DNA from: Anaerolineales bacterium
GTDB lineage: Bacteria; Chloroflexota; Anaerolineae; Anaerolineales; Villigracilaceae
Length of the DNA stretch: 7,474 nt
Assembly: GCA_016789485.1 (NCBI GenBank)
Contig: JAEURE010000127.1
Span: 1-7,474 of the forward strand
Direction: 5' to 3'
A program made the position numbers and the translations under genes. Every line of letters begins with the position of its first letter. The stretch's first letter is position 1. Under the pieces are notes generated by a model that worked only from the letters and a program-made list of their open reading frames with translations, ran no database searches and was not told the origin of the DNA. Positions 1 to 7,036 of this stretch are shown in pieces.

Positions 1-1420
1 CGCGCGTGTTGATCTCGGTCAGTTTGTGTTCGCCGTGCGCCCAATGTTCGTTCATGGGACCATGCAGAACCTTCATGATACCTTTCAAGATGTAGGCACC
101 CGTGAATAGCAAGCCAAGCATGGAAATGACGGTATAGATCGTAAGTACGGGATATGCGCCTCGCACCACCATGAACTCAGAGACGAAACCGTTGAGTCCG
201 GGCAAGCCAAGGGAAGCCATGCTCATGAAGATCAGGATACCGCCGTAGACTGGAACGAGCGGGAACAGGCCGCCGAATTCTTCCAAATTGCGAGTGTGCG
301 TGCGTTCATAGATCACACCAACCAGGAAGAACATGCCGGCCGCCGACAGACCGTGATTGAACATCTGCAAGACCGCACCACTCATGGCGATGTGAGCATC
401 GGCTGTTCCAGCTGCCAAGCCTGCCGCAGCAATACCAAGCACAACAAATCCCATGTGATTGACCGAAGAATAGGCGACGAGACGTTTGAAGTCCGTCTGG
501 CCGAAAGAACCAAAGGCGCCAAAAACAATCGCACCTACAGCAAGTACAGCGAGAGCGCCCGCGAAGATCTTTGCTTCCAGCGGATAGAGCGGAAGCACGA
601 GTCTGATAAATCCATATGCGCCGAGTTTGAGCAACACACCCGCCAAAATCATGGAACCAGCGGTTGGAGCTTCTGTATGCGCATCAGGCAGCCAGGTGTG
701 GAAAGGCCATACAGGGACTTTGACCGCAAAGGCGATGGTAAACGCCCAGAACGCAATGGTCTTGACCGTGTGAACGGGCATGCCGAGGAGGATGGAACCA
801 GCATCCAGCGAATTCCAGCGCTCATAGAGGGCAACCAGATCATAAGTCCCAAAGAGAACGCCGAGCATTTGCACAGCAAGCAGCAAGCCGAGCGATCCGC
901 CCATGGTGTAGATCATGAACTTGAGCGAAGCGTAATCCTTGTTGGAACTGCCCCATTGATTGATGAGGAAGTACATCGGGACAAGACCGATTTCCCAGAA
1001 AACGAAAAAGATGAGCAGGTCAAGCGACATGAAGACGCCAAGCATGCCTGTTTCCAAAAAGAGGAAAAGCATCATGTACGGCTTGACGCGGTCGGTCACG
1101 CTGAAAGATGCGAGAATGGCAAGCGGCGTGAGCAAAGTGGTAAGCAAAACCATCGTAATGGAAATGCCGTCTACGCCGAGGTGTAAGGAAGAATGCAGCG
1201 CTTCATACCAAACGTAGCTCTCCTGAAATTGGAAGCCCGTTGCATCAGGGTTGAAATTGCTCCATAACACGAGCGTGAGCACAAAAGGAATCAAGCTGGC
1301 GCCCAGGGCATACCAGCGCAATAATTTTGTTTCGGCGCTTGGGAGGAAAAGCATGATCAATGCCGCAATGGCAGGCAGGAACAAGATCAGGCTAAGGAGA
1401 TGAGAGTTGAGAAAATCCAT
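1..1420 (-). CDS. nuoM: NADH-quinone oxidoreductase subunit M (3' end cut by window edge)
   Basis: NuoM is an antiporter-like (Mrp-related) subunit of the complex I membrane arm that carries one proton channel. The reading frame is open from the ATG at 1420 to the window edge, giving 473 residues; the family is usually near 500, so only a short C-terminal piece is missing. Proton-path residues can be read directly: Glu143 in FWEIGLVPMY, Lys234 in AVKVPVWPFHTWLPDAH, Lys265 in LLKLGAYG, His322 in SSVNHMG, His356 in FNHGLSAAG and Glu415 in NGFVSEF. Lys234, Lys265 and His322 fall at the same numbers as in E. coli NuoM. About 13 hydrophobic segments are visible. The start follows the nuoL stop by 9 bp, and an AGGAG lies 6 bases upstream and overlaps the nuoL TAG, which supports this ATG and translational coupling. 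nuoN would be expected next but is outside the window. The LPDAHTEAPTAGS and LPGLNGFVSEF motifs favour NuoM over NuoN or Mrp antiporters. Confidence 0.96.
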   Translation of the reverse strand, partial: MDFLNSHLLSLILFLPAIAALIMLFLPSAETKLLRWYALGASLIPFVLTLVLWSNFNPDATGFQFQESYVWYEALHSSLHLGVDGISITMVLLTTLLTPLAILASFSVTDRVKPYMMLFLFLETGMLGVFMSLDLLIFFVFWEIGLVPMYFLINQWGSSNKDYASLKFMIYTMGGSLGLLLAVQMLGVLFGTYDLVALYERWNSLDAGSILLGMPVHTVKTIAFWAFTIAFAVKVPVWPFHTWLPDAHTEAPTAGSMILAGVLLKLGAYGFIRLVLPLYPLEAKIFAGALAVLAVGAIVFGAFGSFGQTDFKRLVAYSSVNHMGFVVLGIAAAGLAAGTADAHIAMSGAVLQMFNHGLSAAGMFFLVGVIYERTHTRNLEEFGGLFPLVPVYGGILIFMSMASLGLPGLNGFVSEFMVVRGAYPVLTIYTVISMLGLLFTGAYILKGIMKVLHGPMNEHWAHGEHKLTEINTR

Positions 1421-1429
1421 CGTGCGCTC

Positions 1430-3574
1430 CTATGCCAGCAGTAGAAAGTAAAGCAGGCCGCCGACCACAAAGAGGACGACCAATGAAAGGATGAGATACT
1501 GCTGGATGCGGCCCGTTTGAATGGGGCGAAGATTTTTGCCGACCCACCAGGTGGCGTCAGCGGAACCATCGCCAAAGAATTGATTGATGACGGGAACATC
1601 AAAGTAGTTGCGAATTGCGCTTCCGACTCCGCCGGTAGCTGGTCCGAACAAATGGAGGATGCCATCGATGAAGCCTTTGTCCATCCACTTGGAGACGAAA
1701 ACCTCAGAGAACCAAACGGCGGGCTTGATGAAGAGGAATTCATACGCTTCATCGAAATACCACTTGTTCTTGAGCACCCCGATCTGGAGCTTGTCTTCTG
1801 CGGGTGTTTGAACATTGCGATAAGCAAAGTAGCCAGCAGTCAAACCACCGAGAGCCACAACCAGCGAGGTAAGCAGCGGAACGATGTTGAATTCAACAGC
1901 TTCGGGATGTTCAGCCAGTGTGCTGCCAACAAACTCGTGGAACCAGTTTGGGACGAGTCCGCCAAGGAGTGGGAAATGCTCAGGGATGCCGACCCAACCA
2001 TAGGTTACAGCAAAGAACGAGAGTACCACGAGCGGAGTGGTCATTGTCCAGGGAGTCTCATGCGCGTGTTTGGCTTCTTCTGTGCGAGGTTCGCCGAGGA
2101 AGGTCAAGGTGATCTGGCGCATGGTGTAGAAGGCTGTCAGGAAGGCGGCAACGGCAAGCGTGATAAAGACCGCCATGTGACCGTGACCGAAAGCGTCCGC
2201 AAGGATTTCGTCCTTCGACCAAAAGCCAGCAGTGATGATCGGGAAGCCAGAGAGCGCAAAGCCGCCGATAAGGAAAGTCCAGAATGTGATCGGCATTTTC
2301 TTGCGAAGGCCGCCCATGTTGAACATATCCTGCGGGTCTACGTTGTGATTGCCCGTGTGAAGCACGCCATGCTCCATGCCATGGATGACGGAGCCAGAGC
2401 CAAGGAAGAGCAACGCCTTGAAGAAAGCGTGGGTGATAAGATGGAATACAGCCGCAACATAAGCGCCGATACCGAGAGCGGCGATCATGAAACCAAGCTG
2501 TGAAATAGTAGAGTACGCCAGCACGCGCTTGATGTCGTTTTGTGCAACAGCAATCGTCGCAGCGAAGATGGCTGTGAAAGCGCCGATGAAGGCAACCACT
2601 GTCATGGCTGTAGTCAAGCCGTGGCCTTCGTAGCCAGCGGTGAGCAACGGGAACATGCGGACAACTGCATACACGCCCGCAGACACCATCGTCGCCGCAT
2701 GGATCATCGCAGAGACGGGTGTGGGACCTTCCATCGCATCTGGCAGCCAGACATGCAACGGCCACTGAGCAGATTTACCGACGGTACCGATGAACAGCAA
2801 GATCGAAATCAAGCCCGCGGCCGATAAGCCAAACACGCCAGTCGGCACCGTTGCAAGGGTGTGTAAAATTTCTTCGGTAAAAATTTCACGGTAGGTCAAC
2901 GTTCCTGTTACGCTGTACAGGAAAGCAATCCCCAAAAGCATGAAAACATCACCGATACGGGTGGTCATGAAAGCTTTGATCGCCGCATTACGGGCAGAAG
3001 GCTTGGCATACCAGAAACCGATCAACAGATAGGAGCACAAGCCCATGATCTCCCAGCCTACAAAGAGCGTCAGCAGGTTGTCGGAAAGCACAAGCACGTA
3101 CATGCCAAAGGCGAACAAGCCAAGGAAGGCAAAGAAGCGCGAGTACATCGGCTCAACAGAGGGGACAGTATGTCCGTGAACGGTTGCGCCATGCGGGGGA
3201 AGTCCCGCGTGGTCATGGTCGCCTTCAGGTTGTCCAAAATTGTGATATCCAACGCTGTACAGGAAGATCATGAAGATAGTGATGGACACGAAGAACAGTA
3301 CGGCAGCGCCGACTGGGTCAACCAGCACGCCGATCTTCAGCCACGTTTCACCCGTTGGCAGCCAATTGATCGCAGACTCGAAAGGATGTTCGCCAAAATG
3401 TTCCACGCCAAGTGCGCGGAAAAAGATGACCATGCTTCCAAGCCACGAAAGAGCCGCCGCACCCACACCGATGGTGTGGCTAAGTGCCTTGCTCTTGTTC
3501 GTGAACAACACGATCAAAAAGAAAGCCAGCACAGGCGGTAGCGGGATTAACCAAATTAATGTTTCAGTTGCCAT
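1430..3574 (-). CDS. nuoL: NADH-quinone oxidoreductase subunit L
   Basis: NuoL is the distal antiporter-like proton-pumping subunit of complex I. At 714 residues it is somewhat longer than the usual 610-660. Conserved residues are present: Glu175 in GWEIMGLCSYLLIGFWY, Lys267 in GKSAQWPLHVWLPDAMEGP, His292 in SAMIHAATMV, His378 and His382 with Lys386 in FHLITHAFFKALLFL, and Lys454-Asp455 in FWSKDEIL. The C-terminal part (about 560-714) is the NuoL-specific extension: a loop, a long amphipathic stretch that matches the lateral helix, and a final membrane segment after RPIQTGRIQQYLI. This extension separates NuoL from NuoM and NuoN. An unusual His-rich insertion occupies residues 111-141, between membrane segments 3 and 4. 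The ATG at 3574 lies 6 bp after the nuoK stop. Its GGAG is only 2 bases from the ATG, which is unusually close, so translation probably relies on coupling to nuoK. The stop is TAG at 1430-1432. Confidence 0.97.
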   Translation of the reverse strand: MATETLIWLIPLPPVLAFFLIVLFTNKSKALSHTIGVGAAALSWLGSMVIFFRALGVEHFGEHPFESAINWLPTGETWLKIGVLVDPVGAAVLFFVSITIFMIFLYSVGYHNFGQPEGDHDHAGLPPHGATVHGHTVPSVEPMYSRFFAFLGLFAFGMYVLVLSDNLLTLFVGWEIMGLCSYLLIGFWYAKPSARNAAIKAFMTTRIGDVFMLLGIAFLYSVTGTLTYREIFTEEILHTLATVPTGVFGLSAAGLISILLFIGTVGKSAQWPLHVWLPDAMEGPTPVSAMIHAATMVSAGVYAVVRMFPLLTAGYEGHGLTTAMTVVAFIGAFTAIFAATIAVAQNDIKRVLAYSTISQLGFMIAALGIGAYVAAVFHLITHAFFKALLFLGSGSVIHGMEHGVLHTGNHNVDPQDMFNMGGLRKKMPITFWTFLIGGFALSGFPIITAGFWSKDEILADAFGHGHMAVFITLAVAAFLTAFYTMRQITLTFLGEPRTEEAKHAHETPWTMTTPLVVLSFFAVTYGWVGIPEHFPLLGGLVPNWFHEFVGSTLAEHPEAVEFNIVPLLTSLVVALGGLTAGYFAYRNVQTPAEDKLQIGVLKNKWYFDEAYEFLFIKPAVWFSEVFVSKWMDKGFIDGILHLFGPATGGVGSAIRNYFDVPVINQFFGDGSADATWWVGKNLRPIQTGRIQQYLILSLVVLFVVGGLLYFLLLA

Positions 3575-3580
3575 AACTCC

Positions 3581-3889
3581 CTACCACTTCATCAAATCGA
3601 GTTCGTCTGCGACCACGGTATTGCGCCTGCGGTACACAGAAATGACCAGAGCCAAGCCCACGGATACTTCGGCGGCGGCAACCGCGAACACGATGACGGC
3701 AAAGACCTGCCCAGCCATCGAGGAAACGTCACCGTAACGCCAGAAGGACACGAGGTTGATGTTCACAGCATTAAGCATCAGTTCAACGCCAAGCAGGATC
3801 GCAACCGCGTTCCTGCGCACCAGCACGCCGAACAAACCAATCACGAATAATGCCGCCGCAAGAATAAGATACCAGGAAAGTGGGATCAT
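3581..3889 (-). CDS. nuoK: NADH-quinone oxidoreductase subunit K
   Basis: NuoK is a small, three-helix membrane subunit (homologous to MrpC and ND4L) that helps form the proton channel between the quinone site and the antiporter-like subunits. Its 102 residues match the usual length. Membrane segments lie near residues 4-22, 28-50 and 59-86. The two key buried glutamates are present: Glu36 in AILLGVELMLNAVNIN and Glu74 in AVAAAEVSVGLAL (counterparts of E. coli Glu36 and Glu72). The start ATG follows the nuoJ TAG by 9 bp, and a strong AGGAGG 5 bases upstream overlaps that stop codon, so the start is well supported. It sits between nuoJ and nuoL, the standard order in nuo operons. Confidence 0.97.
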   Translation of the reverse strand: MIPLSWYLILAAALFVIGLFGVLVRRNAVAILLGVELMLNAVNINLVSFWRYGDVSSMAGQVFAVIVFAVAAAEVSVGLALVISVYRRRNTVVADELDLMKW

Positions 3890-3898
3890 CTGCGCCTC

Positions 3899-4408
3899 CT
3901 ACTTTTTATTGAACGCGACATACACCGCGCCAACCAACGCCGCCAACAAAAGCACGGACGCAACTTCAAATGGAAGGACGTATGCCGCAGGCGAAGTCAA
4001 CTGTTCGCCAAGCTGACTGATCGCATCAAAGCCAGACGGGATAGCTGCTGCTGTCTTTGAGAAGCCACTCCAACCCTGAAGCGTAAAAACGAGCCCTGCA
4101 AAGGTCAATACCGCCACGAGTGCGCCAGCCCACCAGTTCTTATTCGTCTGAGGAGTGTTATCGCGCAAGTCTTTGCGAGTGAGCATCACAGCAAAGATGA
4201 AGAGGATGGCAATCGCGCCGATGTAAACCACCACTTGCACCACCGCCATAAAACCTGCGTTCAACAACGCATAAATGACCGCGACACCGAAGAGAGTGGC
4301 AACCAGCCAAAGCGCTGCGTGGATCAAGTTGCGCGTCGTCACCACCATCAGCGCAGAGCCGAGAGTGAAAAGAGCAACGATCAGGAAAATAATTTGTTCA
4401 CCAGTCAT
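3899..4408 (-). CDS. nuoJ: NADH-quinone oxidoreductase subunit J
   Basis: NuoJ (ND6) is a five-helix subunit of the complex I membrane arm. Its third helix, with a pi-bulge at a conserved Tyr/Gly, is linked to coupling between quinone reduction and proton pumping. The 169 residues fit the usual 160-200. Segments lie near 5-24, 28-50, 53-76, 92-112 and 141-165. The diagnostic third helix reads VVQVVVYIGAIAILFIFAVM, with Tyr62 and Gly64, and the last helix begins LPFEVASVLLLAALVGAV with Glu148. The gene lies 15 bp after nuoH and 9 bp before nuoK. No strong Shine-Dalgarno precedes the ATG (only GGGATGATG-like sequence), so expression may depend on coupling to nuoH. In the canonical order nuoI stands between nuoH and nuoJ; it is absent here. 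Confidence 0.96.
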   Translation of the reverse strand: MTGEQIIFLIVALFTLGSALMVVTTRNLIHAALWLVATLFGVAVIYALLNAGFMAVVQVVVYIGAIAILFIFAVMLTRKDLRDNTPQTNKNWWAGALVAVLTFAGLVFTLQGWSGFSKTAAAIPSGFDAISQLGEQLTSPAAYVLPFEVASVLLLAALVGAVYVAFNKK

Positions 4409-4423
4409 GTCACATCATCCCAA

Positions 4424-5617
4424 TTAATGCTGGGCCTCCACTACTTTCGTCGGACCTTCCAGACGTTCGCGTTCCCTGCGAGCCACGGAACGCGCGATCT
4501 CCAGCGCGATCCAGCCGACTACTACATTAGACAGGAACATGCCTGTGACGTAGAGCCAGCTATCCGCGCCGCGCAGAAGCGTATTCATCAACGCAGTTAC
4601 GAGCACAAGAGCAAACGAAAGCGGAGTCAGGAACTTCCAGTTGAAACCAAGCATCTGATCGATACGGATACGCATCATGGTGTACTTGACCCACATGATG
4701 ACCCAGTAACCAACCATCGCTTTGATAACCAAAATGAGGATGGCAAGGAAGGGACTGACCTGTTCCAGGCCGAAGAAGCGATACCCACCGAAAAATAAAA
4801 TAGCCCAAAAACCGCCGAAGGTGAAGGCGTGCAGCAGTTCACCAGCATAGAACATGCCGAACTTCATGCCTGAATATTCGATGTTGAAACCAGCCACCAA
4901 TTCGGATTCGCCTTCCGCAAGATCGAAAGGAGCACGGCCCAACTCAGCAATGGCGGCCACGAGAAAGATCAACGCACCGAGCGGAGAAATGATGAAATAC
5001 CAAATGTTCTGCGCTTCGATGATGGCATTCATGTTCATCGAACTCGCAAAAATGGTCGGGATCATCAGCATGGCAAGCATGGGAACTTCGAATGCAACCA
5101 TCACAGCCACCTGGCGGAAGCCGCCGATCATCGCGAACTTGTTATTCGATGACCAGCCCGCCATAATAATGGAGAGTGTGCCTATCGCGCCTGCGGCGAT
5201 CAGGAAAAGCACGCCAACGTTCAAGTCAATGCCAAGCATGACGGGAGCCAATGGCACCACCGCCCACAGGATGAGCACAGACATCATCGATAGGATGGGC
5301 GCAAGGTTGTAAACCACCTTGTCTGCGCCATCAGGGGTAGTGTCTTCCTTAATAATGAGTTTGATAATGTCTGCAAACGGCTGGATCAAACCGAAGGGTC
5401 CCAGACGGTTGGGGCCAATGCGGTCCTGGAAGCGAGCCACCACCTTGCGCTCGATCCACACCAGGAAGATATCCAGCACCATCAATATTGTGACGAGCAG
5501 GAATACGCCGAGAAAGACCACCAACACATGAGCAAGGACAGCATCCATGCCCCAGCCAGTGAAGATTCCTTCCAGCCACGTTGCGGCGACCTTTAGAGGA
5601 TCATTCCAAAAATTCAT
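4424..5617 (-). CDS. nuoH: NADH-quinone oxidoreductase subunit H
   Basis: NuoH (ND1) anchors the peripheral arm and forms much of the quinone chamber and the first proton path. At 397 residues it exceeds the usual 325-365, with roughly 25 extra residues at the N-terminus and a charged C-terminal tail (about 376-397). Family signatures in order: IERK with Glu56; FQDRIGPNRLGPFGLIQPFAD at about 63-83; GGFRQVAVMVAFEVP at 165-179; AELGRAPFDLAEGESEL at 224-240, followed by the acidic loop continuing to VAGFNIEYSGMKF; and MRIRIDQML at 315-323. Two positions differ from the common consensus: AE-LG-R where AETNR is typical, and KYTMMR where R-x-TLPR is typical. The ATG has AGGAG 6 bases upstream. The gene follows a terminator and starts a new tight cluster with nuoJ. 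The family call is secure; the extra N-terminal residues could be checked against an alternative start. Confidence 0.97.
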   Translation of the reverse strand: MNFWNDPLKVAATWLEGIFTGWGMDAVLAHVLVVFLGVFLLVTILMVLDIFLVWIERKVVARFQDRIGPNRLGPFGLIQPFADIIKLIIKEDTTPDGADKVVYNLAPILSMMSVLILWAVVPLAPVMLGIDLNVGVLFLIAAGAIGTLSIIMAGWSSNNKFAMIGGFRQVAVMVAFEVPMLAMLMIPTIFASSMNMNAIIEAQNIWYFIISPLGALIFLVAAIAELGRAPFDLAEGESELVAGFNIEYSGMKFGMFYAGELLHAFTFGGFWAILFFGGYRFFGLEQVSPFLAILILVIKAMVGYWVIMWVKYTMMRIRIDQMLGFNWKFLTPLSFALVLVTALMNTLLRGADSWLYVTGMFLSNVVVGWIALEIARSVARRERERLEGPTKVVEAQH

Positions 5618-5680
5618 AAATCGCTCCTGTTTTCCTCTCTCTGCTCTTTGGCGAGCCTGAGGATTTTTCCTTATTACACA
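5618..5680 (-). promoter_or_regulatory. nuoH leader with Shine-Dalgarno and weak promoter candidate
   Basis: This is the sequence between the terminator after nuoA and the nuoH ATG. An AGGAG (positions 5624-5628, read on the minus strand) lies 6 bases before the start. Because a terminator lies directly upstream, nuoH-M needs either read-through or its own promoter. The only -10-like hexamer seen is TAATAA at 5671-5676, and no good -35 lies at the right distance upstream. The ribosome site is well supported; the promoter is a guess. Confidence 0.3.
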
Positions 5681-5715
5681 AAGAAAAGGCTGAAAGGATA
5701 AATCCTATCAGCCTT
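5678..5715 (-). terminator. Intrinsic terminator downstream of nuoA
   Basis: A perfect 8-bp outer stem (AAGGCTGA at 5686-5693 with TCAGCCTT at 5708-5715) encloses one A/A mismatch, a 4-bp inner stem (AGGA/TCCT) and a 4-base loop. On the minus strand the stem runs straight into a U-rich tract (TTTTCTTTGTG as DNA, including the end of the stem). The hairpin begins 20 bp after the nuoA TGA, as expected for a Rho-independent terminator of that transcript. On the plus strand it is followed by a less regular T-rich run, so it could work weakly both ways, but no plus-strand gene needs it. Confidence 0.85.
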
Positions 5716-5735
5716 CTCTTATATTTACTAGAAAA

Positions 5736-6089
5736 TCACACCCATTCCAACATTCCCTTGCGCCATGTGTAAACCAGTCCGACAACGAGGATGGATACAA
5801 AGATGATACCTTCAATCACTGCATACAAACCCAACTGCCCAAGTTTCACCGCCCAGGGGAATAAAAACACCGCTTCCACGTCAAAAACGAGGAAAACCAG
5901 CGCAAAAATGTAATATTGCGCCTTGAACTGTATCCAAGCCTCACCCACAGGCTCGATACCGCATTCATAAGTTGATTGTTTAATGGGATTTGGCTTTTTG
6001 GGTCCGAAAATAAAGCCTGCTGCGATTGCACCAATGGGGATGATCAACCCAACAACAATAAACAAAGCTACATACAGCCACTCGTTCAT
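5736..6089 (-). CDS. nuoA: NADH-quinone oxidoreductase subunit A
   Basis: NuoA (ND3) is a three-helix membrane subunit beside NuoH. Its loop between helices 1 and 2 lines the quinone-site entrance and carries the conserved Cys involved in the active/deactive switch in mitochondria. The 117 residues match the usual length. Segments lie near 6-28, 58-80 and 86-107. The diagnostic motifs are STYECGIEP (Cys43 within residues 39-47) and LVFDVEAVFLFPWA (Asp70 and Glu72). The start has CGGAG 8 bases upstream. In standard nuo operons nuoB follows at once; here the stop is followed by a terminator and then nuoH, so nuoA appears to form a single-gene transcript or the last gene of one. Similar proteins are called NdhC in cyanobacteria and plastids, but the rest of the cluster favours the Nuo name. 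Confidence 0.97.
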   Translation of the reverse strand: MNEWLYVALFIVVGLIIPIGAIAAGFIFGPKKPNPIKQSTYECGIEPVGEAWIQFKAQYYIFALVFLVFDVEAVFLFPWAVKLGQLGLYAVIEGIIFVSILVVGLVYTWRKGMLEWV

Positions 6090-6131
6090 TTAAGTCACTC
6101 CGTCGTGAAATTTATTACAACAAGTGTGCAA

Positions 6132-6140
6132 ATTGTACCA
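6132..6140 (-). promoter_or_regulatory. Candidate extended -10 promoter for nuoA
   Basis: Read on the minus strand this is TGGTACAAT, a TGn extension followed by TACAAT (one mismatch from TATAAT). It lies about 43 bp before the nuoA ATG and would give a leader of roughly 35 bases. No good -35 sits 17 bp upstream, which an extended -10 does not strictly need. It lies in the 128-bp gap between the unknown gene cluster and nuoA, where a promoter is expected. The call rests on pattern matching to the housekeeping sigma consensus alone. Confidence 0.35.
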
Positions 6141-6217
6141 TAGAGAACAAACGGCTTTCCCGTAAAGCATGTCAATTTTTTGGGTGATATTCGTCATATT
6201 TTCTCCACTTTGTCAGG

Positions 6218-7036
6218 TCACTTCTTTTTCCTCCGTTGAAAAAGAAATTTGACGATATCTTCCAAAAATGGGAAGCCGACAATACCTCCAACAATGGAAC
6301 CGACCACCCCGGAAGTCCTTGCCACATTGACGGAGAGTCCGAAGAAATCCACCGCCTCGATCTCTATGATTTGAGCTGATACAGCCATTCGGCTTTCCTC
6401 GCCGCTGAGACGGTCTACGAACATCAAATGCAGCCAAACTGTGCCGCGATACAAGCCTGTATCCGGCGGACGAATGCTCCAGAAAAACTTAACCGATTGG
6501 CCCGCTGTCATCGGCTCATAAATTGCACCGGGCGGCTGAATGTCCATGCCTGCCATGTCGATGCGAGCTTCAGCCGTGACAAAATGCGTTTCATATAAAT
6601 TGGGGATTTGGATCACTTCGCCAGTGATGATGTTCCCTTCCACCTGCACTGTGGGAGTGATATTCCCCAACTCGTCCACTTCAAGCGTCAGGCGGATAAC
6701 ATCGCTCTCTACGCCTGCCTTCATCTTTGGAGGATATTCCAAAGTCAGCCGGCGGATCTCAGGGATGGCAGGAGAAGGAAGGGTTTGTGTTGGCGGCACT
6801 TCCGGGGCAGATACTGATTGAGTAGGCGCGACAAAAGTTGAAACAGGCTCTTCTGGAGCTGCGGCAGGTTGTTCTTCTGCAGAGGGAGCGGGCTCGCCTG
6901 GGGAAGATTCAACAGGCTCGACAGTTCCTTCAATGGGAGATGATAAAGATGTCGTGCAGGCATAGTTGGCGAGAAGAATCGCCAATACAGCAGCGAGCAA
7001 AGAAATGGTACGGGGAGAAAAATGTCGATTGATCAC
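6218..7036 (-). CDS. Hypothetical envelope protein with linker, outer domain and C-terminal anchor
   Basis: I do not recognise the family. The 272 residues read as follows. There is a basic N-terminus and a hydrophobic export segment (about 10-26) ending in ANYAC; Cys27 could be lipidated, but Asn at -3 and Tyr at -2 are not a standard lipobox. Next comes a Pro/Glu/Ser/Ala/Thr-rich linker (about 31-92), then a globular, beta-rich stretch (about 95-228) that includes YPPKMKAGVESDVIRLTLEV and WSIRPPDTGLYRGTVWLHL and resembles an immunoglobulin-like sandwich. It ends with a Gly/Val/Ile-rich hydrophobic segment (about 241-257) and a basic QRRKKK tail. The layout suggests a protein displayed outside the membrane and anchored at one or both ends. 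The start is GTG, overlapping the TGA of the upstream gene by 4 bases (GTGA), with no clear Shine-Dalgarno, so translation is probably coupled. No good terminator follows it. The gene is very likely real; its role is unknown. Confidence 0.8.
   Translation of the reverse strand: MINRHFSPRTISLLAAVLAILLANYACTTSLSSPIEGTVEPVESSPGEPAPSAEEQPAAAPEEPVSTFVAPTQSVSAPEVPPTQTLPSPAIPEIRRLTLEYPPKMKAGVESDVIRLTLEVDELGNITPTVQVEGNIITGEVIQIPNLYETHFVTAEARIDMAGMDIQPPGAIYEPMTAGQSVKFFWSIRPPDTGLYRGTVWLHLMFVDRLSGEESRMAVSAQIIEIEAVDFFGLSVNVARTSGVVGSIVGGIVGFPFLEDIVKFLFQRRKKK

Noticed and set aside
296..1186. Long plus-strand open frame (296 codons) antisense to nuoM
   Set aside because: It lies wholly within nuoM, whose protein matches the family residue for residue. 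The antisense product is a charged, low-hydrophobicity sequence with no recognisable domain, as expected from the complement of a membrane-protein gene.
1517..2503. Long plus-strand open frame (328 codons) antisense to nuoL
   Set aside because: It is covered entirely by nuoL and has no recognisable domain. Codon bias of the sense gene explains the lack of stops.
2058..2765. 235-codon minus-strand frame inside nuoL in a shifted register
   Set aside because: It is rich in Arg, Cys and His with no family resemblance, while the overlapping nuoL frame is intact and conserved. It is a frame shadow, not evidence of a frameshift.
6154..6168. Small inverted repeat (GCTTT/AAAGC) in the gap upstream of nuoA, considered as a terminator for the unknown cluster
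   Set aside because: The stem is only 5 bp and the downstream sequence (CGTTTGTTCTC) is a poor U-tract. It could be chance, so I did not list it as a terminator.
6174..6184. TTGACA-like -35 box read on the minus strand upstream of nuoA
   Set aside because: No -10 sequence lies 16-18 bp downstream; the nearest good hexamer (TACAAT) is about 33 bp away, so the two cannot form one promoter.
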